Positions 9,440 to 18,152 of a stretch of DNA of 64,000 nt are shown here, piece after piece. Positions within the stretch are counted from its first letter, which is position 1. The number at the start of each line of letters is the position of its first letter. A model generated the notes under the pieces. That model ran no database searches. It was not told where the DNA came from and saw nothing but the letters and a program-made list of their open reading frames with translations. The stretch spans positions 1,956,501-2,020,500 of the forward strand of contig NZ_CP102480.1 in NCBI RefSeq assembly GCF_024662015.1, given 5' to 3'. Both the position numbers and the translations under genes were made by a program. Source of the stretch: Nisaea acidiphila. Its GTDB lineage: Bacteria > Pseudomonadota > Alphaproteobacteria > Thalassobaculales > Thalassobaculaceae.

Positions 9440-9621
9440 GCCGCGCTTTCGCCCGCGACAGGCTTGCTGTAGACGAATTCGCGCGAGCAATAGGGGCAGG
9501 TGACCTTGCCGGTATCGTGGTCGATCGTCAGAAAGACCCGCGGATGACCGAGCGCGCCCTTGCCGCCATCGCAGGCGACGCGCTTTTCCGTAACGGTGAC
9601 AACTTCGAACGGTTTTGCCAT
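9436..9621 (-). CDS. CHCC-type zinc-finger protein (NDUFS6 homologue, complex I accessory)
   Basis: 61-residue zinc-binding protein of the zf-CHCC family, the bacterial counterpart of the mitochondrial complex I subunit NDUFS6. The four ligands are visible: Cys in VACDGG, His in GALGHPRVF, and the pair in VTCPYCSREFVY. In alphaproteobacteria this protein co-purifies with NADH:ubiquinone oxidoreductase. It stands alone, convergent with the methyltransferase gene and divergent from the ABC gene. Length is normal for the family. Confidence 0.88.
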   Translation of the reverse strand: MAKPFEVVTVTEKRVACDGGKGALGHPRVFLTIDHDTGKVTCPYCSREFVYSKPVAGESAA

Positions 9622-9735
9622 CTGACTGGTCCTTCCACGTCCGGGTACCTATATTGAGGCCAAGCTCAATCCCGGACTGCCCGACGATAATAGCCGTTCG
9701 TTGCGCTTTTTCAATTGCCTGCAGAAGGTCTTTCC

Positions 9736-10737
9736 GTGCCGACCGAGTGTCAGATCCGCCCCGTCGCTCCCGAATTCGCCCTCGAGGTCAGGGGGCTCGA
9801 GAAGCTCTATGGCCGGGCCGGCAGCCCGCGGCGCAAACATGCGCTGAAAGGCGTCGATCTCGAAGTACCGCGCGGCTCGATCTTCGCCCTGCTGGGCCCG
9901 AATGGCGCCGGTAAATCCACCCTCATCAACATTCTCGCCGGGATGGTCAACAAGACCGCCGGAACCGCGAAGATCTGGGGCATCGATATCGACGAGGATC
10001 CGCGACAGGCCCGCGCCGCGATCGGCATCGTGCCACAGGAACTGAATATCGACGCCTTCTTCAGCCCCCGCGAACTGCTCGACCTGCAAGCCGGGATGTA
10101 CGGAGTGCCGAAATCCGAGCGCCGCACCGACGAGATCCTCGAACTCGTGGACCTCGCCGACAAGGCGGACGCCTATACGCGCTCGCTTTCCGGGGGTATG
10201 CGCCGGCGCCTGCTGGTCGCCAAGGCGATGGTGCACAATCCGCCGATCCTGGTGCTCGACGAGCCGACAGCCGGCGTCGATATCGAGCTTCGCCGCAAGC
10301 TTTGGGAAAATGTCCGCGAGCTCAACAGGCGCGGCGTGACCATCCTGCTGACGACGCATTACCTCGAAGAAGCAGAAGAACTCTGCGACCGTATCGCGAT
10401 CATCAATCACGGCGAGGTCATCGCCTGCGACACCAAGGAAAACCTGATGCGGAGGCTTGACGCCAAAACCGTCACGGTCACCGTCGCGGAGGCCCTGCCC
10501 GAAAACACCGCGAGCCTGCCGCATGCGCTCGCGTCCTTCTCCGTCGAGATCACCGGCCCGCAGACGCTGGTCTTCGCCTTCCGCAAGAGCGACGGGCCGA
10601 TCGCCCGCATCCTCGGCGCCATCGCGTCCGCCGGGTACCACATCCAGGATATCAGCACCGACGAGAGCGATCTCGAGGACATCTTCCTCGAGCTCACCAG
10701 CGACAAGCAGGAGGCCGGCCGCATTCATGCGGCATAA
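9736..10737 (+). CDS. ABC-2-type exporter ATP-binding protein
   Basis: ATPase subunit of 333 residues. It shows Walker A (LGPNGAGKSTL), Q-loop (GIVPQEL), ABC signature (SLSGGMRRRL), Walker B (ILVLDEPTAGVD) and the switch histidine (LLTTHYLEEAEELCD). The C-terminal ~100 residues match the accessory domain of ABC-2-type ATPases (ISTDESDLEDIFLELTS). The start is chosen as GTG 9736 because GCAGAAGG precedes it at a good distance; an upstream TTG at 9715 lacks such a site. No membrane permease follows: the next gene, overlapping by 11 bp, is a lipoprotein hydrolase. The permease must be elsewhere. Confidence 0.9.
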   Translation: MPTECQIRPVAPEFALEVRGLEKLYGRAGSPRRKHALKGVDLEVPRGSIFALLGPNGAGKSTLINILAGMVNKTAGTAKIWGIDIDEDPRQARAAIGIVPQELNIDAFFSPRELLDLQAGMYGVPKSERRTDEILELVDLADKADAYTRSLSGGMRRRLLVAKAMVHNPPILVLDEPTAGVDIELRRKLWENVRELNRRGVTILLTTHYLEEAEELCDRIAIINHGEVIACDTKENLMRRLDAKTVTVTVAEALPENTASLPHALASFSVEITGPQTLVFAFRKSDGPIARILGAIASAGYHIQDISTDESDLEDIFLELTSDKQEAGRIHAA

Positions 10738-11764
10738 CGCGCGCCTCAGGGCCTGTCTCGCCTCCCTGTTCCTGACGATCGCCGCCGCCTGCGCTCCCGG
10801 AATTGCCCCCCGGATGGAAGCCCACCGCCCGGCGGAAATCCGGCCCGAGACCATCGTGATGCAGGACGGCGCACACCTGCCCTACAAGCGCTGGAGCCCG
10901 GACGGCCCGGCAAAGGCCGCCGTCATCGCCCTGCACGGCTTCAACGACTATTCCGGCGCCTACAAAGATCTCGCCCCCCTGCTGGCCGCGCGGGGATTGC
11001 TCGTCTTCGCCTACGACCAGCGCGGCTTCGGCGGCACGGTAATGCGCGGAGACTGGGCGGGCACCGAGGCGATGATCCGCGATCTCGACACGGTGACGGA
11101 GCTGCTGCGCGCGGCCTATCCGGAACTGCCGGTCTATGCCCTCGGCGAAAGCATGGGCGGGGCCGTGATCATGGCCGCGCTCGGCGGCTACAGCCCGCCG
11201 CGGCTCGACGGCGCGGTGCTGTCGGCGCCCGCGGTCTGGGGCCGCAATACCATGATCCCGTGGCAGCGGGGCGCGCTCACCGCCGGCGCGCATCTCGCGC
11301 CGCGCATCCGGGTCCGCCCGCAGAGCCTGCCGAAGCTGCCCTCGGACAATATCGAGATGCTGCGGCGGCTCTATTACGATCCGATGATGATCAAGGAGAC
11401 CCGGGTGGAGACCGCCTGGGGCCTGACAGGCCTGATGGATCGGGCCCTCGAGGCCGCGCCCCTGCTCGATATGCCCCTGCTGGTACTCTACGGCAGAGAG
11501 GACGGGATCATCCCCCGCGCCCCGACCTGCCGCATGCTGCGCACGCTCCCCACCGGTGCGGACGATGTGCGGCGCTGGCGCCTCGCCCTCTACGAGAACG
11601 GCTACCACATGCTGTTCCGGGACCTGAACGGCGGCGCTGTCAGCGCCGACATCGCCGCCTGGCTCGCCGATCCTGCCGCTCCCTTACCGAGCGGCGCCGA
11701 GGTCGCGGCGCCCGCCGGCGCGCGCCCCCTCCCCGACTTCTGCGGACGCGCCGCCCCAGAATAG
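10727..11764 (+). CDS. Alpha/beta hydrolase lipoprotein (lysophospholipase / monoacylglycerol-lipase type)
   Basis: Serine hydrolase of 345 residues. The N-terminus [20 protein letters not shown] followed by a cysteine is a lipoprotein signal with lipobox IAAAC, so the enzyme is probably anchored in the cell envelope. The hydrolase core shows an [10 protein letters not shown] oxyanion region, nucleophile elbow GESMGG, the acid in YGREDGI and the histidine in ENGYHML. This order and the DQRGFGGT motif match the Hydrolase_4 (lysophospholipase-like) group. The ATG at 10727 lies inside the ABC gene's end and is preceded by AGGAGG, so the two genes are coupled. A proline/alanine-rich tail follows the fold. 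Confidence 0.87.
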   Translation: MRHNARLRACLASLFLTIAAACAPGIAPRMEAHRPAEIRPETIVMQDGAHLPYKRWSPDGPAKAAVIALHGFNDYSGAYKDLAPLLAARGLLVFAYDQRGFGGTVMRGDWAGTEAMIRDLDTVTELLRAAYPELPVYALGESMGGAVIMAALGGYSPPRLDGAVLSAPAVWGRNTMIPWQRGALTAGAHLAPRIRVRPQSLPKLPSDNIEMLRRLYYDPMMIKETRVETAWGLTGLMDRALEAAPLLDMPLLVLYGREDGIIPRAPTCRMLRTLPTGADDVRRWRLALYENGYHMLFRDLNGGAVSADIAAWLADPAAPLPSGAEVAAPAGARPLPDFCGRAAPE

Positions 11765-11854
11765 CGCACCGCCGCTTTCCCCTTGCATGCGCACGCGCGC
11801 GCAGGTAGGTTCCGCGTCGCTCGCTGCCCGGACTTTCCGGAGCGGCCCCGGCAT

Positions 11855-11931
<77 letters not shown>

Positions 11932-12007
11932 ATTTTCCGCAGTTTCGCCAAAAACCGCAGATTTCCTGATAACCGACTGGGTTTTCACCGCTTTCGCCAG
12001 CCGATAA

Positions 12008-12028
12008 TGGTACAAAGCGTGGTACAAA
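12008..12028 (+). repeat. Direct repeats TGGTACAAA, possible integrase arm sites
   Basis: TGGTACAAA occurs at 12,008-12,016 and 12,020-12,028, a 12-bp period, just before the integrase start and 75 bp from the attachment core. Tyrosine integrases use short direct-repeat arm sites near the core; that role here is inferred from position only. Confidence 0.45.
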
Positions 12029-12032
12029 ACCG

Positions 12033-13670
12033 ATGCCGGTCTATCGAATTATGCATCTCTTCAAAGACAAGAACGGGACCTTCAGATACCGCCGAGGGGT
12101 ACCTGCTCCCCTTCATCCGTATATTGGCAAAACGGAGATAAAACGTAGCCTCAAGACCAAGGATCGCGGAGAGGCCGAACGAAAGGCCGAGATACTGGAC
12201 CGCGAGACGGAAGCCGAGTTCGAGATAGCGAGACGTGCCCTCGCCGGAGCGGTTATCCCCGTCACATCCGAACAGTTGCGTGAAATCCACGAAAAGCTCG
12301 AAAAGACCGAGGTCTTCGCGAAACGCCTAGCCGCCCTCTACACTCCCGAATTGGCACGAAAGGACGCAGCGAAAGATACGGCCGACAAGATCACTTTCTC
12401 GCTCATCTCGATAGACATGGGAGACACAGGGAAACACGACCTGGTCATCGACGATTTACTTTCCCAGTATCGACTTTCGAACACTCCGGATAATCGACAG
12501 CAGGTGTTTCAGGTGATCTCCGAGGTCACATTGAAAGCCCTCGACCAGCAGCTCAAAGTCCTTCGCGGCGAATCCATCGCTCCTCAAACGACATCTCATT
12601 GGGCTCCCACCCCGGCACATGTTCATCCTGTTGCCGCTGTCGAGCCAACAGACCAAAGCCCGCCGATATCGGAGATGTCGGAGAGGTATATCCGCGAATC
12701 AGGTATGGCCGAGCAGACCGCAAACGAAACGCGGAGAATGATTGGCTGGTTCATCGAACTCAAAGGCGACAGGAGGATCAGATCGATCACGAGAAACGAC
12801 ATTCTGGATTTTCGTGACAGCATCGCCAAACGCCCCGGACGTGATGCAGGAAAACGGGTCTCCAGCGTCACAGTGCAAAAGTACCTGAACCTTCTGAGTT
12901 CCATGTTCAAAGTCGCCACCGAAGCCAGCGAGCTCGAACGAAACCCGATGCAGGGGCTGAGGAAGCTGAAGGCCAATCGAACACCGAAAAAGCGGCAACC
13001 ATTCACCACAGAAGAGCTAACAACCATCTTCAACGGTGACTGGTACCAACCTCACACCGAGCGAAACGCCCGCTTCTGGGTTCCTTTGCTATCGTTGTTC
13101 ACAGGAGCCCGCCTGAATGAGCTCGCCCAACTTCGCGTTTCGGACATCACTGAAGAGGCAGGCATATGGTGCCTTTCCGTAGTCCGGGACGACGCGGCCG
13201 AGGAGGAAGACGACACTGAGGGGCATGTGGTGGGAGCGACATTCGTCAAGAATGACGGCTCAACGATCCGGACCGTGCCGCTGCATCAAAAGCTTATCCG
13301 GGTCGGCTTTATCGACTATGTGCTTAAAGTTCGACAGTCAGGCTCCATCCAGCTCTTCCCGGAACTGACTCCGGATAAATTCGGTAAGCTTGGCAAGACC
13401 CTGGGCGGTCAATTTGCGAAGTACAAGAAAGCCCTCGGCTTCGAATCACAAACCAAGGTCTTCCACAGCTTCCGCCACGGTTTCAAGCAACGCTGCCGCA
13501 GTGCACAGACGCCCGAGGACACGCACGACTACATTACCGGCCACACCAGTCAGGCAGTCGGGCGGAGCTACGGCTTTGAGGCGGATATCTCGGTGTTAAG
13601 GGAGTTTGTGGACCGGATCGAATATCCGGGTTTGGATTTGGGGCATCTGTATTCCCCCTCCACGAGCTGA
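12033..13670 (+). CDS. int: Tyrosine-type site-specific integrase
   Basis: Phage/island integrase of 545 residues. The N-terminal part ([20 protein letters not shown]) resembles the DUF6538 arm domain found before many proteobacterial tRNA integrases. A SAM-like core-binding domain lies near 210-300. The catalytic domain carries the arginine in [13 protein letters not shown], the H-x-x-R in HSFRHGFKQ, the histidine in ITGHTSQ and the nucleophile tyrosine in VGRSYGFE. It begins 100 bp after tRNA-Arg, reading away from it, and is expected to recombine the 21-bp repeats. All catalytic residues are present, so it may be active. The ATG at 12,033 has no clear ribosome site; the ATG at 12,051 is an alternative. 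Confidence 0.93.
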   Translation: MPVYRIMHLFKDKNGTFRYRRGVPAPLHPYIGKTEIKRSLKTKDRGEAERKAEILDRETEAEFEIARRALAGAVIPVTSEQLREIHEKLEKTEVFAKRLAALYTPELARKDAAKDTADKITFSLISIDMGDTGKHDLVIDDLLSQYRLSNTPDNRQQVFQVISEVTLKALDQQLKVLRGESIAPQTTSHWAPTPAHVHPVAAVEPTDQSPPISEMSERYIRESGMAEQTANETRRMIGWFIELKGDRRIRSITRNDILDFRDSIAKRPGRDAGKRVSSVTVQKYLNLLSSMFKVATEASELERNPMQGLRKLKANRTPKKRQPFTTEELTTIFNGDWYQPHTERNARFWVPLLSLFTGARLNELAQLRVSDITEEAGIWCLSVVRDDAAEEEDDTEGHVVGATFVKNDGSTIRTVPLHQKLIRVGFIDYVLKVRQSGSIQLFPELTPDKFGKLGKTLGGQFAKYKKALGFESQTKVFHSFRHGFKQRCRSAQTPEDTHDYITGHTSQAVGRSYGFEADISVLREFVDRIEYPGLDLGHLYSPSTS

Positions 13671-14042
13671 GCCTCCTCATGAAAATATAAGGGATCATGA
13701 ATAAGCGGTTCTGACGTCAATTCTTCCAATGATTCGGGACCAGATACATCAATCAGAATCGGAAATAGATGCCGTGATCTGTTCCCTTGATAACCAGCCC
13801 GCCCCAATACCATCCATTGGGCCCTACAGCCGCACTAGCGACCATAGGCTGCAAGCACCTCTGAACCGCTCGATTGAAAATTAGCTCGACAATTGCTCTA
13901 ACAGTGCTGTTCAGGATGCGTCAAAATCGTTAAAGTGCATCAGAATCATAAGGCTAGACATTATCTCCTCAGGGTGAAAATTTCCCTTTCGGGAATAGGG
14001 GATAGATGCGATTGACCACAGTTAAGTTGCTTGAACAATATC
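13671..14042. other. Gene-free gap between integrase and methyltransferase
   Basis: 372 bp without a credible coding frame; a minus-strand frame that runs in from the integrase end looks like a shadow. The second half is AT-rich and contains the small hairpin TTTCCCTTTCGGGAA near 13,980-13,996. It presumably holds the promoter of the methyltransferase gene; I could not pick a convincing -35/-10 pair. Confidence 0.4.
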
Positions 14043-15116
14043 ATGACGGCAAATCAACCAGCCTCCTACAACAAGGTACAGCAAGACCAACTGACCGCAA
14101 TTGACCTCTTTTGTGGCTCGGGTGCTGTCACACTCGGCTTGAAAAATGCCGGATTTTCGGTTGCAGCTGCCGTAGAAATCGACCTCATCGCATCAGAAAC
14201 TTACCGAGCGAACCACCCAGAAGTTCATCTGATCCGCAAAGATATTTGCGATGTGGACTTGAATGTGGACTTGCCAACCAAATTTCCATCCGGAGTAGAT
14301 GTCATTGCAGTATGTGCACCGTGTCAGCCTTTTAGCAATCGGAACCGTGCACGCTCCGAATCAGATAGTCGGGTCGCTCTTGTCCTGGAAGCACTGAAGT
14401 TTATCAAGCATTTCAAGCCTCGTGTTGTGTTTGTAGAGAACGTACCCGGGCTGGAACGCAATATGGTTTTTGAGCGGTTTTCCCTAGAATTGATAAGCCT
14501 CGGGTACTCCGTTGGCCATCCCCATACGCTCGACGCGGCCGACGTTGGTGTGCCTCAACGACGCCCCAGAATGACCTTAGTCGCGGCGAAAGACCGGGGT
14601 CTGTTAGAAAAAATTTCCGGAATCGACAAGGAACCATATGCGACGGTCCGTGACGCCATAGGCGACCTAGGCACCCCGCCATCTATAAAATCAGAGACTC
14701 CGCCATCGGACCCAATGCACGTCTCCCGCCAACATCATCCAATCACGATGAAAAGACTGAAGCACATCCCCAAAGATGGCGGCAGTAGAGATGCCCTCCC
14801 AGACTACTTAGTTCTCGCATGTCATCGAAATCTAAAGCCGAACCAATTCCCGGATAGCTACGGACGCATGAGGTGGGATGACGTTGCCCCCACCCTAACA
14901 ACCGGATGCACGGACCTTACCAGAGGCAGATACGCTCATCCGGAAGAAGATCGGGCGATTACCTTGCGAGAAGCAGCCAGGTTACAAACTTTCCCTGACA
15001 CTTATATTTTCGCTGGCAATGCTGCTCAAATTGCATCGCAAATCGGGAACGCAGTCCCTCCCAAGATGATGAAATCGATTGCAGGGCGATTTGCTTCGTG
15101 CCTTCTAAAACCATAA
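14043..15116 (+). CDS. DNA (cytosine-5) methyltransferase, Dcm-like
   Basis: C5-cytosine methylase of 357 residues with the motifs in the usual order: motif I (DLFCGSGAVTLGLKNAGF), motif IV with the catalytic cysteine (CAPCQPFSNRNR), motif VI (VENVPG), motif VIII (VPQRRPRMT), a short target-recognition region, and motif X (QIGNAVPP). It should methylate a specific DNA sequence, which cannot be read from the protein. It opens the block that continues with the GHKL protein 48 bp downstream and ends with a Vsr endonuclease. A TTG at 14,031 is an alternative start; ATG 14,043 is chosen. Neither has a good ribosome site. Confidence 0.95.
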   Translation: MTANQPASYNKVQQDQLTAIDLFCGSGAVTLGLKNAGFSVAAAVEIDLIASETYRANHPEVHLIRKDICDVDLNVDLPTKFPSGVDVIAVCAPCQPFSNRNRARSESDSRVALVLEALKFIKHFKPRVVFVENVPGLERNMVFERFSLELISLGYSVGHPHTLDAADVGVPQRRPRMTLVAAKDRGLLEKISGIDKEPYATVRDAIGDLGTPPSIKSETPPSDPMHVSRQHHPITMKRLKHIPKDGGSRDALPDYLVLACHRNLKPNQFPDSYGRMRWDDVAPTLTTGCTDLTRGRYAHPEEDRAITLREAARLQTFPDTYIFAGNAAQIASQIGNAVPPKMMKSIAGRFASCLLKP

Positions 15117-15164
15117 ACAAATCGCTCCGGCCGGGACTCTTCGGCGGCGAGACTGGATGCACGG

Positions 15165-18152
15165 GTGGCGAAGCTAAGAGTTAGAGCCAGAGCAGTCGAC
15201 ATGTTGGGACGGCAACAAATTGCCGGTATCCCGACCGCACTTCATGAACTGCTAAAAAATGCCCACGACGCGTACGCTGAGCGGGCCGAAATCGACTTCA
15301 TCCGTCGGAACAGAATGCTGGTCCTACGTGATGACGGATATGGGATGACCAGAGAGGATGTCGAGAACCGCTGGCTGACGATCGGGACGGAAAGTCGGGT
15401 CGGTGCAAATAAGCTTAAAGACAGCTGGACGGGCCCAAAGAATCTCCCCAGGCGTGCATTAATGGGAGAAAAGGGGATTGGTCGGTTGGCGATAGCGGTC
15501 ATTGCTCCCGTCACCCTATTGATGACTCGGGCTATACGTCCCGATACGGGCCTGAATAATCTCGTTGTAGCTTTAGTCCATTGGGGCCTGTTCGAGCAAC
15601 CGGGCCTCGATATCAGCCAGATTGATGTTCCTATCGAAGAATTTCCCGACGGGACTTTGCCGGACTCGTCGGACATAGAAAATCTAAACAGACAAGTAAT
15701 TGATAATATAGACCGCCTCAGCGGCGACATCGGAGCAAGCTCAGCCAACCACTTAAAATCTACAATAGCGAACTTCCGATTTGACCCAGAGAAGATGGAT
15801 AAATTCTTCTCTAATCAATCAAAAAACTCCTTAAGCCTTAAGGAAAACTCTTATGGGACGCATTTTGTAATGCTCCCCACGGGAGCAGAGCTTGAAGATG
15901 ACATTCGTAGAAAAAATAGTGATGAAGCTTCGCAGTTAGAGAAGGTTCTCTTAGGTTTTTCAAATACAATTGATGGGAGGGAACCAGTTCTTGCCACCGC
16001 CTTTCGCGATCACGCCCTTGATGGCGAGGTAATCGAACGCATCTCGGAAAGAGAATTTCTCGGCCCAGATGATTTCAGGAAAGGTGATCATTGGCTAGAC
16101 GGAAGCTTCGACGAATACGGGCAGTTTCGAGGAAAAATATCCATATACCATCAGGAGCCAATTGAATTTGTGTGCAATTGGCCGGATGGCAAAGGACGCC
16201 CGGCTAAATGCGGGCCATTCAGCATAAAATTTGCCTATGTAAATGGCGACGCCAAGTCCAGCCTTCTCTCCCCAGAGGAACATAAAGAAATCAAGTCAAA
16301 GCTCGACCTTATTGGCGGCCTTTATATATATCGAAATGGAATTAGGATTCTTCCCTACGGAAGCTCGGATTATGACTTTCTCGGAATCGAGACAAGGCGA
16401 GGGAAAAGTGCCCAAGATTGGTTTTTTGCATACAGACGGTTCATTGGATTTGTATCAATAGACCAAGATCACAACAGCTCTTTAAGTGAAAAAGCAGGCC
16501 GAGAGGGCTTTCGGCAGAACATCGCCTATCGTGATTTTCGCGATATTCTTACAAACTTATTTGTCCGATTGGCATTGGAATTTTTCCGCACTTCTTCTCC
16601 GCAGTCCGACCAGTACTGGGACAAAAACAAAGAATTAAACAGAGAATTTCGAGCATTAGAACGGCAAAGAAAAAACGCATCAAAAAGAAGAAAATACCTA
16701 GATAACTCCTTAAAGGAATTTTTCGAAAAATATGAGTCTGACAATTATAAAAATACATCTGACGAGATAATTACAGAAGCAGAACGGCGACTCGATTCAT
16801 TATCGAACCTTTCAAGCAATACTGAACTCGCATTATACCTGGATGATGTTGAAGAGGATTTCATTGGAAAAATTCGAGGTTTAGAGGCCCAAATTGTCAT
16901 TTCAAAACCGCGAAACCTCTCGCTTCGCGGCCGACTTGAGAAAGATTGGAACGCGTATCTAAGGATCGCAGAGAAACTCAAGATTGAGCTAGTCGATCAA
17001 ATTCGAAATAAGCTGTCCGCACGACTTGCCGACCTCCGAAAATCGCGAGTCGACCCAGCCAGAACCCGCGAACGCTCTATAGCCGCCCTCGCGGCCGAAC
17101 GAACAGACCTCGTAAGGTCGTTGACGGACTTGAGAAACCAATCCTATGCGGCCACCGAGAGTATGCGAGCATCTCTTCGAGCAATGATCAAAGAGGAATT
17201 CTCAAAATTCCGTGCCGCAGTCGAAGAGCTTATTTCGGACTTCACTTCTCGTTCCGCAAAAGACCCGGAAATTATCGATCAACTTCGCGGGGAAATCGAA
17301 AGTCGACTTCTGGAGATACGAAATACGGAGACCGAGTTCTTCAATTCAATTCGAAGGAATATGGAAGATTTGGCCGAAGACCTCCGTGAAGGCCAAACTA
17401 CGGAGGATCGGCTGGGGGCAATCGAACAAGAAATGATCCATCTGGAGGCTAAGGTCGAGTTCCTTAGCGACTTCGCACAAGTCGGTATGTCCGTCGGCAT
17501 TCTCCAACACGAGTTCGAGAAAAGTGCTCACGATCTACGTCGGGCGATGAGGGACCTAAAGCCCTGGGCAGACGGAACCCCAGATTTGAGAGTAATCTAC
17601 AACCGAATGCGGCAGTCGTTCGACTATCTGGATGATTACCTCAAGACTCTTGATCCGTTGGGCCGACGAATGGTGCGACGCAAGGTCGACTTGAGAGGCG
17701 ATGACATTCGTATCTACCTCCACCGAATCTTCGACCGCCGCCTCAACGAAGACGACATTGAACTCATAGCGACAAGTCAATTCAACGGCAGGGTTGTAAA
17801 ATGCCACGCTCCGACATTGCTCGGTGCATTTGTGAACGTTCTGGATAATGCGATCTATTGGGTATCAAATGGTGCGGACGGCGAAAGGAAAATTACTCTT
17901 TCGGCGGATGATAAAGGGTTCTTAATATCCAATACAGGCCCTGGGATCGAAGAAAAGGTCAAGGACCGCATCTTCGACTTTGGCGAGAGCACGAGACCCG
18001 GAGGCAGAGGCATGGGCCTGGCGATAGCCAGAGATGTTCTAGCCCGGGACGATTTCAGGCTTGAGCTAGCCCAATGGGGGCGGGACAAGCAGCCTATATT
18101 CCGAATTGTTACTGAGCAGGATAATGATGACGACGATCATGACGACGGATGA
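15165..18152 (+). CDS. Double-GHKL ATPase: MORC/Hsp90-like N-terminus, coiled coil, histidine-kinase-like C-terminus
   Basis: 995-residue protein with two ATPase modules. Residues 1-130 form an Hsp90/MutL/MORC-type GHKL domain: N box LHELLKNAHDAYA (27-38), G1 box DDGYGM (56-61), G2-like GEKGIGRLA (101-109). Residues ~500-770 are charged, helical and likely coiled coil. Then comes GILQHEFEKSAHDLRRAM with His782, like a kinase phospho-acceptor box, and a second GHKL domain (N box FVNVLDNAIYW, ~885-895; NTGPGI, ~925; GGRGMGLAIA, ~946) as in histidine kinases. I infer ATP-driven conformational sensing and possibly phosphotransfer to the next gene's receiver. GTG start at 15,165 gives the family-like N-terminus. 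No membrane segment. Clearly more AT-rich than the host. Confidence 0.8.
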   Translation: MAKLRVRARAVDMLGRQQIAGIPTALHELLKNAHDAYAERAEIDFIRRNRMLVLRDDGYGMTREDVENRWLTIGTESRVGANKLKDSWTGPKNLPRRALMGEKGIGRLAIAVIAPVTLLMTRAIRPDTGLNNLVVALVHWGLFEQPGLDISQIDVPIEEFPDGTLPDSSDIENLNRQVIDNIDRLSGDIGASSANHLKSTIANFRFDPEKMDKFFSNQSKNSLSLKENSYGTHFVMLPTGAELEDDIRRKNSDEASQLEKVLLGFSNTIDGREPVLATAFRDHALDGEVIERISEREFLGPDDFRKGDHWLDGSFDEYGQFRGKISIYHQEPIEFVCNWPDGKGRPAKCGPFSIKFAYVNGDAKSSLLSPEEHKEIKSKLDLIGGLYIYRNGIRILPYGSSDYDFLGIETRRGKSAQDWFFAYRRFIGFVSIDQDHNSSLSEKAGREGFRQNIAYRDFRDILTNLFVRLALEFFRTSSPQSDQYWDKNKELNREFRALERQRKNASKRRKYLDNSLKEFFEKYESDNYKNTSDEIITEAERRLDSLSNLSSNTELALYLDDVEEDFIGKIRGLEAQIVISKPRNLSLRGRLEKDWNAYLRIAEKLKIELVDQIRNKLSARLADLRKSRVDPARTRERSIAALAAERTDLVRSLTDLRNQSYAATESMRASLRAMIKEEFSKFRAAVEELISDFTSRSAKDPEIIDQLRGEIESRLLEIRNTETEFFNSIRRNMEDLAEDLREGQTTEDRLGAIEQEMIHLEAKVEFLSDFAQVGMSVGILQHEFEKSAHDLRRAMRDLKPWADGTPDLRVIYNRMRQSFDYLDDYLKTLDPLGRRMVRRKVDLRGDDIRIYLHRIFDRRLNEDDIELIATSQFNGRVVKCHAPTLLGAFVNVLDNAIYWVSNGADGERKITLSADDKGFLISNTGPGIEEKVKDRIFDFGESTRPGGRGMGLAIARDVLARDDFRLELAQWGRDKQPIFRIVTEQDNDDDDHDDG

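Noticed and set aside
13568-13813. Minus-strand frame at the integrase end
   Set aside because: Mostly antisense to the integrase C-terminus, no start signal.
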